This document shows positions 1 to 9,018 of a stretch of 64,000 nt of DNA, one piece after another. The notes beneath the pieces are model-generated. The model was not told where the DNA came from, did no database searches, and was given only the letters and a program-made list of their open reading frames with translations. The position numbers and the translations under genes were made by a program. The stretch is from the NCBI GenBank assembly GCA_963763135.1, contig CAVXNJ010000004.1, positions 434,001 through 498,000 on the forward strand. The letters are read 5' to 3'. Source of the DNA: JANMZO01 sp963763135 (GTDB lineage: Bacteria; Actinomycetota; Acidimicrobiia; Acidimicrobiales; JANYDT01). Position 1 is the first letter of the stretch, and each line of letters opens with the position of its first letter.

Positions 1-60
1 TCGCGCCATCAGGACGCGCGGCCCCGCCCGCCCATTCACTTCAACAATTCGCTCCAGTAG
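1..60 (+). CDS. Possible 3' end of a gene entering from the left
   Basis: Frame 1 is open from the window edge to a TAG at 58-60 and would encode about 19 residues ending IHFNNSLQ. This is too short to assign to a family. Frame 2 is also open for a similar length, so the choice of frame is weak. An upstream operon member is plausible because a 36-bp gap containing AAGGGGAA precedes the next start codon. Confidence 0.25.
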   Translation, partial: SRHQDARPRPPIHFNNSLQ

Positions 61-96
61 CCAACACCAACCAGCACACAACTAAGGGGAACAACG

Positions 97-1233
97 ATGA
101 CTGACGTCGCGATAGTCGGTATCGGCATGCACGAGTTCGGTCGTACCGATGGCGTGTCCGGGATGGATCAGGGTGTGGTCGCCGTGCGTCGTGCACTGGC
201 CGACTGCGGTGCCAAATGGGAAGACATGCAGTTCGCGTTCGGTGGCAGCCAATCTGCCGGCGCGGCCGACACGATGGTGTCGAAGCTGGGCCTGACCGGT
301 GTGCAGTTCATCAACGTGGCAAATGGCTGCGCGACCGGTGGTTCGGCACTCTTCAGTTCCTACAGTGCGATCCGCTCGGGCATGTCGGATCTTGGCATCG
401 CCATCGGATTCGACAAACACGAGCGTGGCGCCTTCCGGGTGGAGAGCAAGGGGATGGACTGGTACGGCGCGTCCGGGCTCGCGCTCACCACACAGTTCTT
501 CGGCATGAAGATCAACCGGTACATGCACCAGTACGGAATCACGCAACAGTCGCTCGCCAAGGTCTCAGCGAAGGCGTTCCGCAACGGATCACTGAACCCG
601 ATGGCCTGGCGCCGTAAGCCCTTGTCGGAGGAGGAGATCCTCGCATCGCCCATGCTTTCGTACCCGCTGACCCAGTACATGTTCTGCAACCCCGGCGAAG
701 GTGGCGTCGCCCTGGTGCTCTGCAACGCCGAGAAGGCGCATCTCTACACCGACCGTCCGGTGTTCCTCAAGGCGGCTGTCGTTCGGTCCCGTCGCTTCGG
801 CAGCTTCGAAGTTCTCGCCCCGTCCATCGCGCTCGAGCACAACGCCGGTCCCACGGTCGACGCGTCGAAGGCCGCGTTCGAGATGGCTGGCATCGGCCCG
901 AAGGACATCGATGTAGCTCAGCTGCAGGACACCGAGGCCGGAGCCGAGGTCATGCACATGGCGGAGAACGGATTCTGTGAGCACGGGGAGCAGGAGCGGA
1001 TGCTGGCTAACGGCGAGACTGAGATCGGTGGGCGTTTCCCGGTGAACACCGACGGGGGATGCCTGGCGAACGGGGAGCCCATCGGAGCGTCGGGCCTTCG
1101 GCAGGTCTACGAGAACGTTCTTCAGCTCCGGGGTGACGCAGGCGAGCACCAGGTGCCGGGAAACCCGAAGACGGCCTACACGCACGTGTACGGAGCACCC
1201 GGCATCTCCGGCGTCACCATTCTCGCCCGATGA
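97..1233 (+). CDS. Thiolase-superfamily lipid-transfer protein (SCP-x / Ltp-like)
   Basis: A 378-residue thiolase-fold protein. The acyl-accepting cysteine position is present in NGCATGG (Cys78) and a GASG-type active-site loop is present near residue 330. The last motif reads THVYGAPGISG, with Tyr where classical thiolases carry the second catalytic Cys. That substitution is characteristic of the non-thiolytic Ltp2-type retro-aldolases of steroid side-chain degradation, which normally work with a DUF35 partner; no DUF35 gene is visible downstream, and the upstream neighbour is cut off. The function could therefore be aldol cleavage or C-C bond chemistry on an acyl-CoA rather than thiolysis. 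AAGGGGAACAACG precedes the ATG. The stop overlaps the next start (ATGA), so it is the first visible gene of an operon. Confidence 0.85.
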   Translation: MTDVAIVGIGMHEFGRTDGVSGMDQGVVAVRRALADCGAKWEDMQFAFGGSQSAGAADTMVSKLGLTGVQFINVANGCATGGSALFSSYSAIRSGMSDLGIAIGFDKHERGAFRVESKGMDWYGASGLALTTQFFGMKINRYMHQYGITQQSLAKVSAKAFRNGSLNPMAWRRKPLSEEEILASPMLSYPLTQYMFCNPGEGGVALVLCNAEKAHLYTDRPVFLKAAVVRSRRFGSFEVLAPSIALEHNAGPTVDASKAAFEMAGIGPKDIDVAQLQDTEAGAEVMHMAENGFCEHGEQERMLANGETEIGGRFPVNTDGGCLANGEPIGASGLRQVYENVLQLRGDAGEHQVPGNPKTAYTHVYGAPGISGVTILAR

Positions 1234-1697
1234 TTGATTATCGGCGCGCTTATCATCTCGGTGTTCGCGTGCCAGACATCGGCGCGGCCATGGTGGAGCT
1301 CGGTGAACCGCTCGGCGTCACCTGGTGTTCCCTGCAGGAGCGGGAGCAGTCCGTCTGGACGCCGGATGGTGGTCTGCAGACCATTGCGTTGAAGTTCACG
1401 TACTCATGCGAGGGACCCAACCACATCGAGCTGTTGGAGGGCGCACCCGGCACCATCTGGGACGGCCGAGTCGCTCCGGGTGCCCACCACACTGGAGTGT
1501 GGGTCGATGATGTCGCCGCATCCACGGGCGACGCACTGGCGAAGGGCTGGACACTTGTCGCTTCACAACGCGCTCCCGAAGACGGATACGGCGCGTTCAC
1601 ATATGTGCAGCCGCCGAACGGCCTCATCGTCGAACTGGTGTGGAGCGCTATCGAACCGATGTTTCAGCGTTGGTTCGACGGCGGATCACTCGGATAG
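1230..1697 (+). CDS. VOC (glyoxalase/dioxygenase-fold) protein
   Basis: A 155-residue vicinal-oxygen-chelate protein with two beta-alpha-beta-beta-beta modules. The usual metal ligands can be seen: His9 in AYHLGVRVPD, Glu in HIELLEG, His in HHTGVWVDD, and Glu in the last strand (LIVELVW). The fold fits a methylmalonyl-CoA-epimerase-like or lactoylglutathione-lyase-like enzyme; the substrate cannot be read from sequence. It is translationally coupled to the thiolase-like gene (ATGA), so it probably handles the same acyl-CoA intermediate. Confidence 0.8.
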   Translation: MIDYRRAYHLGVRVPDIGAAMVELGEPLGVTWCSLQEREQSVWTPDGGLQTIALKFTYSCEGPNHIELLEGAPGTIWDGRVAPGAHHTGVWVDDVAASTGDALAKGWTLVASQRAPEDGYGAFTYVQPPNGLIVELVWSAIEPMFQRWFDGGSLG

Positions 1698-1757
1698 TCA
1701 AAGTTCTTCGACACGGCTCGCGTCGAAGATCACCGAAACAGACTCAAGGAGAAATAC

Positions 1758-2864
1758 GTGCACGAAGTAGATGCCATGCCGGCTCGCTTGGAGGCATTTC
1801 TCGCGTCGGTTGTTCCCGACCGTCAGGCCCGGGTCCACAGCTATGCACTCATGACCGGTGGATACAGCCGTGTCATGGCAAAAGCCGAGGTGGAGTGGGA
1901 CAACGGGCTGACCGAGACGTTGGTATTGCGTGGTGATCCGCCTCCCGACAAGACCATGTTGGTCACTGACCGCGACGCGGAGTGGGCCGTGTTGAAGAGC
2001 CTGTCGGGTGTACCGACGGTTCCGATGCCGGCGGCACTGCACTATGACGCGTCCGGCGAGCACCTCGGCACCAAGGCGATCGTGTTGGAGTTCTGTTCCG
2101 GTCCTTCGCTTCAGTCGCAACTCAACGACCTCGTTTCAGCACAAACCCCCGAGGCCGACCCTGCCTATCTGGCCCATCGTGACGCTTTTGTCGACACCGT
2201 GGCCCGTGTGCCCCAGGTCGATCTCGATATTCTGCCCGCGGCGATGGCCCGCCCCGCTGACTGGGATGCGTACATGCGCACGGTGAACGAGTCGTGGGCT
2301 GAGAACGAACGTACGTTGAAGGAATCGAATCCCACCATGCGCTATCTCGGCGCGTGGCTCGACGCTCACCGCCCACCTCCTATGCCGCTGGCGCTGCAGC
2401 ACGGTGACCTTCAGCCCGCCAACATCCTGTTGGATCCCACCGATGGATCGCATCGCCTGATCGACTGGGAGTACGCCCATATTGGAGACCCCAGAGAGGA
2501 TCTCGGCTGGTACGTGACGTACTCGGCCGCTGCTCCGCCGAGCCTGTATTCCATCGACCCGGAGACCTTCCTCGCTCGCTACCGCGAACGTACGGGCACA
2601 TCGGAACTCCACGTGAACCAGGCCACGGTCGGCTATTTCTCGGTGGTGTCGGCCGTGAAGGTCTTCAGTCAGATCGTGCAGGCGGCCAGCGCCATGGCCG
2701 AAGGAAAGACGAACGGGGTCATGACCACCTACAACATCAACGCTGCAACTGTCGGCCATATGAACTTCATCGGCGCATGCGCCGCACTGGCTGAACCGCT
2801 CGACGCTCTGCGATCCATGCACGAGCAGCTGGTTGGTGCCGCTGTATCGGAGACGAACCAATGA
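1758..2864 (+). CDS. APH-family small-molecule / acyl-CoA kinase (module 1)
   Basis: A 368-residue kinase of the aminoglycoside-phosphotransferase/choline-kinase fold. The catalytic loop is HGDLQPANIL (about residue 215) and the metal-binding motif is LIDWEYAHIGDP (about 235), the arrangement typical of ACAD10/11-type and LvaA-type kinases that phosphorylate hydroxyacyl-CoAs. The start is GTG, preceded by CAAGGAGA at good spacing. It overlaps by 4 nt a small gene that I read as its partner. The substrate is unknown; the context of P450s and CoA enzymes argues for a hydroxylated acyl intermediate rather than an antibiotic. Confidence 0.8.
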   Translation: MHEVDAMPARLEAFLASVVPDRQARVHSYALMTGGYSRVMAKAEVEWDNGLTETLVLRGDPPPDKTMLVTDRDAEWAVLKSLSGVPTVPMPAALHYDASGEHLGTKAIVLEFCSGPSLQSQLNDLVSAQTPEADPAYLAHRDAFVDTVARVPQVDLDILPAAMARPADWDAYMRTVNESWAENERTLKESNPTMRYLGAWLDAHRPPPMPLALQHGDLQPANILLDPTDGSHRLIDWEYAHIGDPREDLGWYVTYSAAAPPSLYSIDPETFLARYRERTGTSELHVNQATVGYFSVVSAVKVFSQIVQAASAMAEGKTNGVMTTYNINAATVGHMNFIGACAALAEPLDALRSMHEQLVGAAVSETNQ

Positions 2865-3325
2865 TCAGCCTCCCCACGACCGAACAGGTGATACTCGACT
2901 GCCGGCGCGAATTGCTTGAGGTCATCGGCCCGGAAGTCCACACCGATGCAGCAAAGGTAAGCGTGCAGATGTTGGAGAACGTGCTCCGCAACGCGGCCAC
3001 GCGCGCGGCACACGAGATCGCGTGGATGCGAGATGAGACGTTGGCCATGGAGACGTACGCCCGTGATGTGTTGGTCGTATCTCCGGCGTCAACGGCTATC
3101 GCCGATGCGCTCGCGGCACTCGATGCCGGGCCCCGCACCAGCCTGCATCTCGACGACATGGCACGAACGTACAGTTTGGCCGGCGAGGCTTTTTCGGCGG
3201 CGTTGGAAACGGCACTTGCCAACGGTGACGCAGATCTATCGGCCCGGGCCCACACGTTGTTGGCCGCCCGCAGCGCCACCGAGGTCCAGATCATGGGCGA
3301 GTGGGGCTTCGTCGGACGGGGCTAG
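2861..3325 (+). CDS. Small helical partner of the kinase, DUF6285-like (module 1)
   Basis: A 154-residue protein predicted to be almost all helix, with no catalytic motif. Its N-terminal half (PTTEQVILDCRRELLEVIGP, then a helix VSVQMLENVLRNAATRA) matches in pattern the proteins at 16804-17256 and 54731-55129, both also fused operonically to an APH-type kinase. The best family match from memory is DUF6285, of which LvaB in levulinate catabolism is, I believe, a functional example: a small subunit required by its kinase. The start overlaps the kinase stop (ATGA), implying stoichiometric co-expression. Sequence similarity of this copy is the weakest of the three. Confidence 0.6.
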   Translation: MISLPTTEQVILDCRRELLEVIGPEVHTDAAKVSVQMLENVLRNAATRAAHEIAWMRDETLAMETYARDVLVVSPASTAIADALAALDAGPRTSLHLDDMARTYSLAGEAFSAALETALANGDADLSARAHTLLAARSATEVQIMGEWGFVGRG

Positions 3326-3326
3326 G

Positions 3327-4589
3327 GTGAGTCAGGGGTGCCCTCATATCGACCTCTTCGCTCCTGATACACAGGAGAACTGGTACCCCGCGTACGACGA
3401 ACTCCGGCAGCATTCCCCGGTGTACCAGGTACCCGGCACGTCCATGTATGTCCTGACCCGCTATGAAGACGTTGCCTGGGTTAGTAAGCGCACAGATCTC
3501 TTCGCGAACGGACCCGCGCCGAGCGGCGCATTGATGCAAGATTCCGAGGCCCTGCGGATCTATCGCGAACGGGGACGCTTCCGACGCGCGCCGCTGAGTA
3601 CCGACCCACCGGAACATCGGCAGTACCGCAACCTCATCGACGCGTTCTTCAACGCGAAAGGGGCCGAAACTCAGCGATCGTTCATAACCCGCATCGTGCA
3701 TGAACTCATCGATTCGTGGATTGGCGATCCAGGTCGGGAGATCGAATTCGTTGAGCGGTTCGCCCTTCCGCTGCCCGTCATCGTCATCACGTCGATGTTG
3801 GGGTTTGCGCGTGAAGACATCCCGCAGCTCAAGAAGTGGTCCGAGGCCTGGGTGATGCCGTTCGCCGGCAATCTGACCGCAGAGCAGCAGCGCTATGTCG
3901 CCGAACAGGGCGTCGACTTCCAGAACTACATCCTGCAGGTCATCGAGGAAAAGCGACATTCGCCCGACGACTCGGTCATCAGTCATCTGGCCCACACCAT
4001 GCTTCAGACCGCCGACGGGGCGACCCGTCCGCTGACCGACGCGGAGATCATCTTCACCACCGATCATCTGTACATCGGCGGTAACGAGACCACCACGTTT
4101 GCCCTCACGTCCGGGTTGTGGCTCATGCTTCGCGAGCCCGGACTCCAGTCCCGACTGCGATCTGACCGTGCCCTGATCGGGAACTTCGTCGACGAGGTAC
4201 TGCGTTTGGAGTCGCCCACGCAGGGTCTGTACCGGCACAATTTCGAAGCCGTCGAACTCCATGGCGTCACGATTCCGGCCGGATCCACGGTTCACCTACG
4301 GTTCGCCGCTGCGAACCGCGACTCACGCATGTTTGCCTCACCCGCAACCCTCGACGTCGACCGTCCGAATTCCGCCCGCCATGTCGCATTCGGCCAGGGC
4401 GAACATCACTGCCCCGGTGCCGGGTTGTCACGGCTTGAACAGACCATCGCCTTCAACGCGTTACTCGATCGAATCGAGGAGTTCCACCTGCTTCCGCAGA
4501 ACTCATTCGTGCACAAACCGGGCTTTGTTCTCCGGGCGCTTGACGAGCTGCACGTTGGATTCACGCCCGCCCGTTCCCTCGCAACCTGA
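3327..4589 (+). CDS. Cytochrome P450
   Basis: The frame is open further upstream, but the GTG at 3327, one base after the preceding stop, gives a normal 420-residue bacterial P450. Visible motifs are the I-helix oxygen-activation motif GGNETTT (about residue 250), ExxR in DEVLR, and the heme loop FGQGEHHCPGAG with proximal Cys362. It is a soluble class-I type enzyme that needs separate ferredoxin and reductase; neither is encoded in the window. Sequence style resembles actinobacterial CYP families acting on terpenoids, steroids or fatty acids. It sits in the same operon as kinase module 1, so its alcohol product could be the kinase substrate (inference). Confidence 0.9.
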   Translation: MSQGCPHIDLFAPDTQENWYPAYDELRQHSPVYQVPGTSMYVLTRYEDVAWVSKRTDLFANGPAPSGALMQDSEALRIYRERGRFRRAPLSTDPPEHRQYRNLIDAFFNAKGAETQRSFITRIVHELIDSWIGDPGREIEFVERFALPLPVIVITSMLGFAREDIPQLKKWSEAWVMPFAGNLTAEQQRYVAEQGVDFQNYILQVIEEKRHSPDDSVISHLAHTMLQTADGATRPLTDAEIIFTTDHLYIGGNETTTFALTSGLWLMLREPGLQSRLRSDRALIGNFVDEVLRLESPTQGLYRHNFEAVELHGVTIPAGSTVHLRFAAANRDSRMFASPATLDVDRPNSARHVAFGQGEHHCPGAGLSRLEQTIAFNALLDRIEEFHLLPQNSFVHKPGFVLRALDELHVGFTPARSLAT

Positions 4590-4606
4590 AACCTGGAAGA
4601 GAACCG

Positions 4607-5032
4607 ATGGCGACGATCCTTGCGCACATAACGATCCGGCCCGGTGCTGAAGCGCGCTTCGAAGAGATCGCCCGGTCGCTTCATCGGGCAACCCATGCCA
4701 CCGAAGTAGGTGTGCGGGCGTACGGATACTGGCGGGGCGCATCGCCGCGGCAGTACTACGCCCTGTTGTCGTTCGATGATTTCCTCACGTTCATCGCACA
4801 CCAGACGAGCGACCATCACGAGTTGGCGAGCCCGGCACTCGGCTCGGTGATGGAGGCGATCCGGCTTGAATGGGTCGACCCGGTTCAGGGCGCATCGACA
4901 CTCGTGCCGACCTTGCCACAGACGGCTCCGGAGAATGCCGACGAGCTCACAAAGAAATACGCCGTTCGATTTGCAGCCGAGATCGCCGACTGGTGGCTGC
5001 CGTTACGGTCGGGCTTCGAGGCGACCCCCTGA
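4607..5032 (+). CDS. ABM-fold (antibiotic biosynthesis monooxygenase-like) protein
   Basis: 141 residues. The N-terminal 70 residues (ATILAHITIRPGAEARFEEI ... YYALLSFDDF) have the beta-alpha-beta pattern of dimeric alpha/beta-barrel monooxygenases and heme-free oxygenases. The C-terminal half is an extension not seen in the smallest family members. An AAGAGAACC ribosome-binding site precedes the ATG, 17 bp after the P450. The role is unknown; candidates are a cofactor-free oxygenase or a small-molecule-binding accessory protein. Confidence 0.6.
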   Translation: MATILAHITIRPGAEARFEEIARSLHRATHATEVGVRAYGYWRGASPRQYYALLSFDDFLTFIAHQTSDHHELASPALGSVMEAIRLEWVDPVQGASTLVPTLPQTAPENADELTKKYAVRFAAEIADWWLPLRSGFEATP

Positions 5033-5113
5033 CACACATTCAATCAGCGGTTCAGCGCCCAACGAATCCGTAGAACGCAGAGCCCACGGCTACACGAGAA
5101 GGAAGCAAAACGT

Positions 5114-5203
5114 ATGGACAGCGAATGCCAGGGCCTGATCGAGTTCACGCTCTCCGGATTTATCAAACAGGAACCGGTCAGCCGACGGGAGCGAGCGAGA
5201 TGA
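5114..5203 (+). CDS. Possible 29-residue leader ORF upstream of the flavoprotein
   Basis: An ATG at 5114 sits 9 nt after GAAGGA and opens a 29-codon frame whose TGA overlaps the ATG of the next gene (ATGA at 5200-5203). The start site is better than many in this operon. The peptide (MDSECQGLIEF..., Arg/Glu-rich end) matches no family I know. It could be a translational-coupling leader or a chance ORF. Confidence 0.3.
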   Translation: MDSECQGLIEFTLSGFIKQEPVSRRERAR

Positions 5204-6450
5204 GCGATGTCATGTCGAACGAAAACTCTCCCGGTCAGACCATTCCGCCCGGGACGTTGCTTGAGCGAGTCGCCGGACTGGCCGATGAGATCCGCCGTGC
5301 GGGCGACGAGGCACAACAGCTTCGTCGCTGCCCCTCGTGGGTTGTCGACGCTCTGATCGACCAGGGTCTGTTCCGGTTTACGATTCCCCGTGAGTTGGGT
5401 GGCGAGGATGCTTCGGTCGGTGAAACGATCGAGGTTCTGGAGGCAATATCCGCGATCGACGCGTCTGTCGGATGGAACGTCATGCTCGGTTCCGAAATCA
5501 ACGCCATGGCCGCAGGAGGAATGGACCGCGCATTAGCTCGTGAGGTTTACATCGACGATCCCCGCGTGATCATGTGTGGCGGCGGCGGGCCCGGCACACT
5601 CCCATCGCGGGCCGTTGCGGAGCCCGATGGAAGCTACCGGGTATGGGGGCAGGCGACCTTCATCAGTGGATGTCACAACGCCACGTGGTGCTTCATGGTT
5701 GCGCCGGTGTTCGAAAACGATGCGGTGAAGATCGTCAACGGGGCGCCGGTCGTGAAGCTATGGATGCTGCACCGAGATGAATGGGAGATCCACGACACCT
5801 GGGATGTTTCAGGGCTGCGAGGCTCAGGGAGCCACGACGTGGTCACGAATGGGGGCAAGGTTCCCGCTCGATTCGCCGGGGTCGATCTCATGGTCGTACC
5901 TCCGCTCTACGACAACCCGGTGTACCGCATCCCGGTACCGCTGCGCCTGGCGTACAACAAGGCGGCCGTGGCCATCGGTGTGGCTAGAGGCGCGCTCGAC
6001 GCGTTCGTGGAATTGGCCAACGTGAAGACACCCATGCTGTCGAGCGTTCTTCTCCGAGATCGGCCGCTTGCGCATTTCCGAATGGGTGAGGGCGAAGCCA
6101 ATCTCCGTGCGGCTCGTGCATTCCTGTTCGAGGCGATGGGGCAGGTCGAGGACGAACTGCGCGACGGGCGCGACGCACCGTCGTCAAAAGTTACGCAGAT
6201 CGCTCGCCTGGCCTGTACGCACGCGGCCAACGCGTCAATGCACGTCGTTGATTCGATCCACAACGCGGCCGGCACCAGCGCCATCCGCATGGACAGCCCG
6301 TTGGAACGGAAGTTGCGTGATGCTCATGGATGCGCGACGCATCGTTGGGTCGCCCATCCACTCTACGGCGAACTGGGTCGGATCTTCCTCGGTCATGAGG
6401 CGACCCCGGAGTTCGGAGGCACCGGCGGGCCCACACCGGTCGCACGATGA
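5200..6450 (+). CDS. Acyl-CoA dehydrogenase-fold flavoprotein (group D monooxygenase-like)
   Basis: 416 residues from the ATG at 5200, chosen because GGGAGCGAG precedes it and the leader ORF overlaps it; the frame is open further upstream. The N-terminal helical domain (ELGGEDASVGETIEVLEAIS, DASVGWNVML), the beta domain with the SGCHNATW loop, and the C-terminal four-helix domain (HVVDSIHNAAGTSAI) match the HsaA/DszC/HpaB-type group that uses reduced flavin to hydroxylate. The catalytic Glu of true acyl-CoA dehydrogenases is not apparent. A flavin reductase partner is not encoded nearby. It is likely a hydroxylase of the pathway, less likely a dehydrogenase. Confidence 0.75.
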   Translation: MSDVMSNENSPGQTIPPGTLLERVAGLADEIRRAGDEAQQLRRCPSWVVDALIDQGLFRFTIPRELGGEDASVGETIEVLEAISAIDASVGWNVMLGSEINAMAAGGMDRALAREVYIDDPRVIMCGGGGPGTLPSRAVAEPDGSYRVWGQATFISGCHNATWCFMVAPVFENDAVKIVNGAPVVKLWMLHRDEWEIHDTWDVSGLRGSGSHDVVTNGGKVPARFAGVDLMVVPPLYDNPVYRIPVPLRLAYNKAAVAIGVARGALDAFVELANVKTPMLSSVLLRDRPLAHFRMGEGEANLRAARAFLFEAMGQVEDELRDGRDAPSSKVTQIARLACTHAANASMHVVDSIHNAAGTSAIRMDSPLERKLRDAHGCATHRWVAHPLYGELGRIFLGHEATPEFGGTGGPTPVAR

Positions 6451-6478
6451 ACCGGGGAGTACTCCCGGGCGTGGGACG

Positions 6479-8212
6479 ATGATGAAGGAGCGATGGATCA
6501 CCGACTGGCCAACGAGTCAAAGGTTTCCGCATTACACCCGCGCCAACGCCGGCGAGGTTCTGGGCGACCCGGTCAGCCCGCTCGGTTGGACGTTCGGATG
6601 GGACGGTGGCATCGTCGCCGGCTACAAGGCCGGGCTCATTCGCTGTGGTGTCTACGAAGACAGTGACTTTGACGTCGCCCACCCCGAGTGCGTCGCTTGC
6701 TTCGGCGGGTACTTCTACATCAACCTGTCCGCGATCCGAATGCAGGGAGCCCGCAATCCGGCTGCCTCGGTCGAGATTCTCGACGCCGCGTTCTTCGGTG
6801 ACCATCCGGATGTTCCCAAGTACGTCGCGCATCCCGACGACGACAAGCCCCATCTTCTCCCGGCCATCGCCGCTCATGGCGAATGGGTGATGAGCGGTCC
6901 CGCTTGGCGGGAGCTGGACGACGACAAGGCGTCGGCCGCCGAACTGCGTCGGACACGAGGCGACCTTTCCCAGCTGAGCACTGACGAGCTGCTGGCTCGA
7001 GCCCGAACTGTGCAGACGTTGCTACCACACCTGTTTTCGCAACACGTTGTTTCCGGTACGAGTGCCGCGGTGGCTCCGGGGCTCCTCGGGGTCGTGGCGC
7101 AGGTAGTAGGGGAGCCCGGGCTCCCGATGACGCTGCTGTCGAGCATCGGTGGCGTCGACTCGGCCGACGCGAACTACGCACTGTGGGACCTCTCCCGACT
7201 TGTGCGTGCAGATGCGACACTGACGGCCGCGTTCGATAAAGGACCCGATGGTCTCCTGGAACGGATCGCGCACTCCGACGCAACCGGGTTCATTGAAGCG
7301 TGGGATGCATTTCTCGAAGAGTTCGGTTCACGAGGGCCCGACGAGTGGGATCTCCGGTCCCCCACATGGGAGACCCACCCGAACCTGGCGTTGGCGGCGC
7401 TGGATCGGGTCCGTTTGCAATCCGACAGTGAGTCGCCGCGGCGCCGACACGAACAACGCGGTCATGAGCGCGACGCGATGATCGAGCACACGCGAAAGCG
7501 CCTCGTTCACGACCGCGACACCGAAGCGCTGCTCGAAGCGGGCCTGACGGTCGGAGCGATGATGGCTCACCGGGAGCGCACGAAGACCACAATCGTGCGG
7601 GTGCTTCACGAGGCTCGGATGGCCTTTCGCGAACTGGGGAAGCGCACCGGTCACGGGGAGCTTGTTTTCCAGCTTCTCGACGGGGAGCTCGACGCGTATG
7701 TCGCCGATCCGGGCTCCTTCACCGAACTTCTCGCCGAGCGTTTCGTCGAGTGGCGTGAGCTGTTCTTGCTGCAGCCTCCGTTCATCATCGCCGACGCGGT
7801 CGTTCCGCCACTCCACGAATGGCCCCGTCGCGGGGCCGACAGCGTGGGCCCCGCGGCACCCGGCGATGTTCTGAACGGGATTGCGGGCTCACCGGAGATT
7901 GCCCGCGGAATTGCTCGCGTGGTGGTGGATCCGGGTGAACCTGGCAATCTGCAACCCGGCGACATCCTGGTTGCACCGGCCACGGATCCAAGTTGGACAC
8001 CACTGTTCATGTCGAGTGCAGCCGTCGTGGTTGATGTCGGCGGCCAGATCAGTCATGCGGTGATCGTCAGCCGTGAGCTCGGTGTGCCGTGCGTTGTTTC
8101 AGTTACTCATGCCACACGTGCGATACCTGATGGTGCGCTCATTGAAGTAAATGGCACCGACGGGACGGTCACCGTTCTTTCGCTCGAGATCCGGTCAGGA
8201 AACCCAACGTGA
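6479..8212 (+). CDS. Stand-alone phosphohistidine swivelling-domain protein (PEP-utiliser type), copy 1
   Basis: 577 residues from the ATG at 6479 (a second ATG follows directly). The N-terminus begins NAGEVLGDPVSPLGWTF, the sequence that in PEP synthase-like and rifampin-phosphotransferase proteins follows the ATP-grasp domain. A mainly helical middle region comes next, then a C-terminal mobile domain (GDILVAPATDPSWTPLF) carrying the phosphoryl-carrier His526 in GGQISHAVIV. No ATP-grasp domain is present, so it cannot use ATP alone. The architecture recalls subunit 1 of phenylphosphate synthase, where the ATP-binding part is a separate protein. A same-length paralogue lies at 35655-37388. 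Confidence 0.75.
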   Translation: MMKERWITDWPTSQRFPHYTRANAGEVLGDPVSPLGWTFGWDGGIVAGYKAGLIRCGVYEDSDFDVAHPECVACFGGYFYINLSAIRMQGARNPAASVEILDAAFFGDHPDVPKYVAHPDDDKPHLLPAIAAHGEWVMSGPAWRELDDDKASAAELRRTRGDLSQLSTDELLARARTVQTLLPHLFSQHVVSGTSAAVAPGLLGVVAQVVGEPGLPMTLLSSIGGVDSADANYALWDLSRLVRADATLTAAFDKGPDGLLERIAHSDATGFIEAWDAFLEEFGSRGPDEWDLRSPTWETHPNLALAALDRVRLQSDSESPRRRHEQRGHERDAMIEHTRKRLVHDRDTEALLEAGLTVGAMMAHRERTKTTIVRVLHEARMAFRELGKRTGHGELVFQLLDGELDAYVADPGSFTELLAERFVEWRELFLLQPPFIIADAVVPPLHEWPRRGADSVGPAAPGDVLNGIAGSPEIARGIARVVVDPGEPGNLQPGDILVAPATDPSWTPLFMSSAAVVVDVGGQISHAVIVSRELGVPCVVSVTHATRAIPDGALIEVNGTDGTVTVLSLEIRSGNPT

Positions 8213-9018
8213 GCACTCAACCGAACGAACAATTGAGCGCCGACTATCCGGCTCCCGGCGAACTGTTCTCCCTCGAGGGCGAGGTCGCTGTGGTCACCGG
8301 AGGCGGACGTGGGATCGGCGAGGGCATCGCCCGGACTCTGGCGGCGGCCGGCGCCAAGGTTGTCATCGCTGCCCGTCGCACCGATGAGATCGAAGCGGTC
8401 GCCACCTCCATACGACTCGCCGGAGGCGAAGCGATAGCCGTCACCACCGACGTCACGGACGGCGACGCGGTCGAAGCTCTGGCGCTCGCCGCGATACGTG
8501 CGTTCGGGAAGCTGACCATATGGGTGAACAACGCCGGCGGATCGCCGGCGCGGCTCCCCATGACGGAACTGCGACGCGACGACTGGGACGACTGCATCGC
8601 CCTCAACCTGACGGCGGTATGGGTGGGCATAACCACGGCGGCTCGTCACATGACGACCGGATCGATCATCAACATATCGTCGGGAGCCGGATCGGGACCG
8701 GTGCCGGGAAGCGGACACTACGGCGCCGCAAAGGCCGCGGTGAACTCGCTCACGCAAACAGCTTCAGCCGAGTTGGCCCCGCGCATTCGGGTGAACGGAA
8801 TTGCCCCCGGAGCGGTTCCGACCGAGATTTTCAAGACGGCGCTCGGTATTCGGACCGAAGAAGATCTGGCCGAAGCGGAAGCCCGTTGGAACATTCCGAT
8901 GCAGCGATTCGGCACACCACTCGATATGGGAGCAGCCGTGTTGTTTCTGTGTTCTCCCGGTGCCAGCTGGATTACCGGTGAAATGCTCAGGGTTGGTGGT
9001 GGGGCGAAGCCGCGATGA
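8209..9018 (+). CDS. SDR-family oxidoreductase
   Basis: 269 residues, classical short-chain dehydrogenase. Shows TGGGRGIGEG for the dinucleotide, NNAG, the catalytic Tyr/Lys in YGAAK and the IAPGAVPT segment after the active site. The start is GTG overlapping the preceding stop. Absence of an acidic residue and presence of AARR after the second strand favours NADP(H). It likely oxidises or reduces a hydroxyl/keto group of an operon intermediate. The 3' end overlaps the convergent P450 gene by 32 bp. Confidence 0.88.
   Translation: MSTQPNEQLSADYPAPGELFSLEGEVAVVTGGGRGIGEGIARTLAAAGAKVVIAARRTDEIEAVATSIRLAGGEAIAVTTDVTDGDAVEALALAAIRAFGKLTIWVNNAGGSPARLPMTELRRDDWDDCIALNLTAVWVGITTAARHMTTGSIINISSGAGSGPVPGSGHYGAAKAAVNSLTQTASAELAPRIRVNGIAPGAVPTEIFKTALGIRTEEDLAEAEARWNIPMQRFGTPLDMGAAVLFLCSPGASWITGEMLRVGGGAKPR

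Noticed and set aside
1758..2864. Aminoglycoside resistance kinase
   Set aside because: Same fold, but the ACAD11/LvaA-like motifs and catabolic operon context argue against antibiotic substrates; likewise for 17249 and 53739.
5125..5199. Upstream ATG at 5125 as start of the ACAD-fold protein
   Set aside because: No ribosome-binding site, and residues before 5200 lack family similarity; the ATG at 5200 has GGGAGCGAG and overlaps the leader stop.
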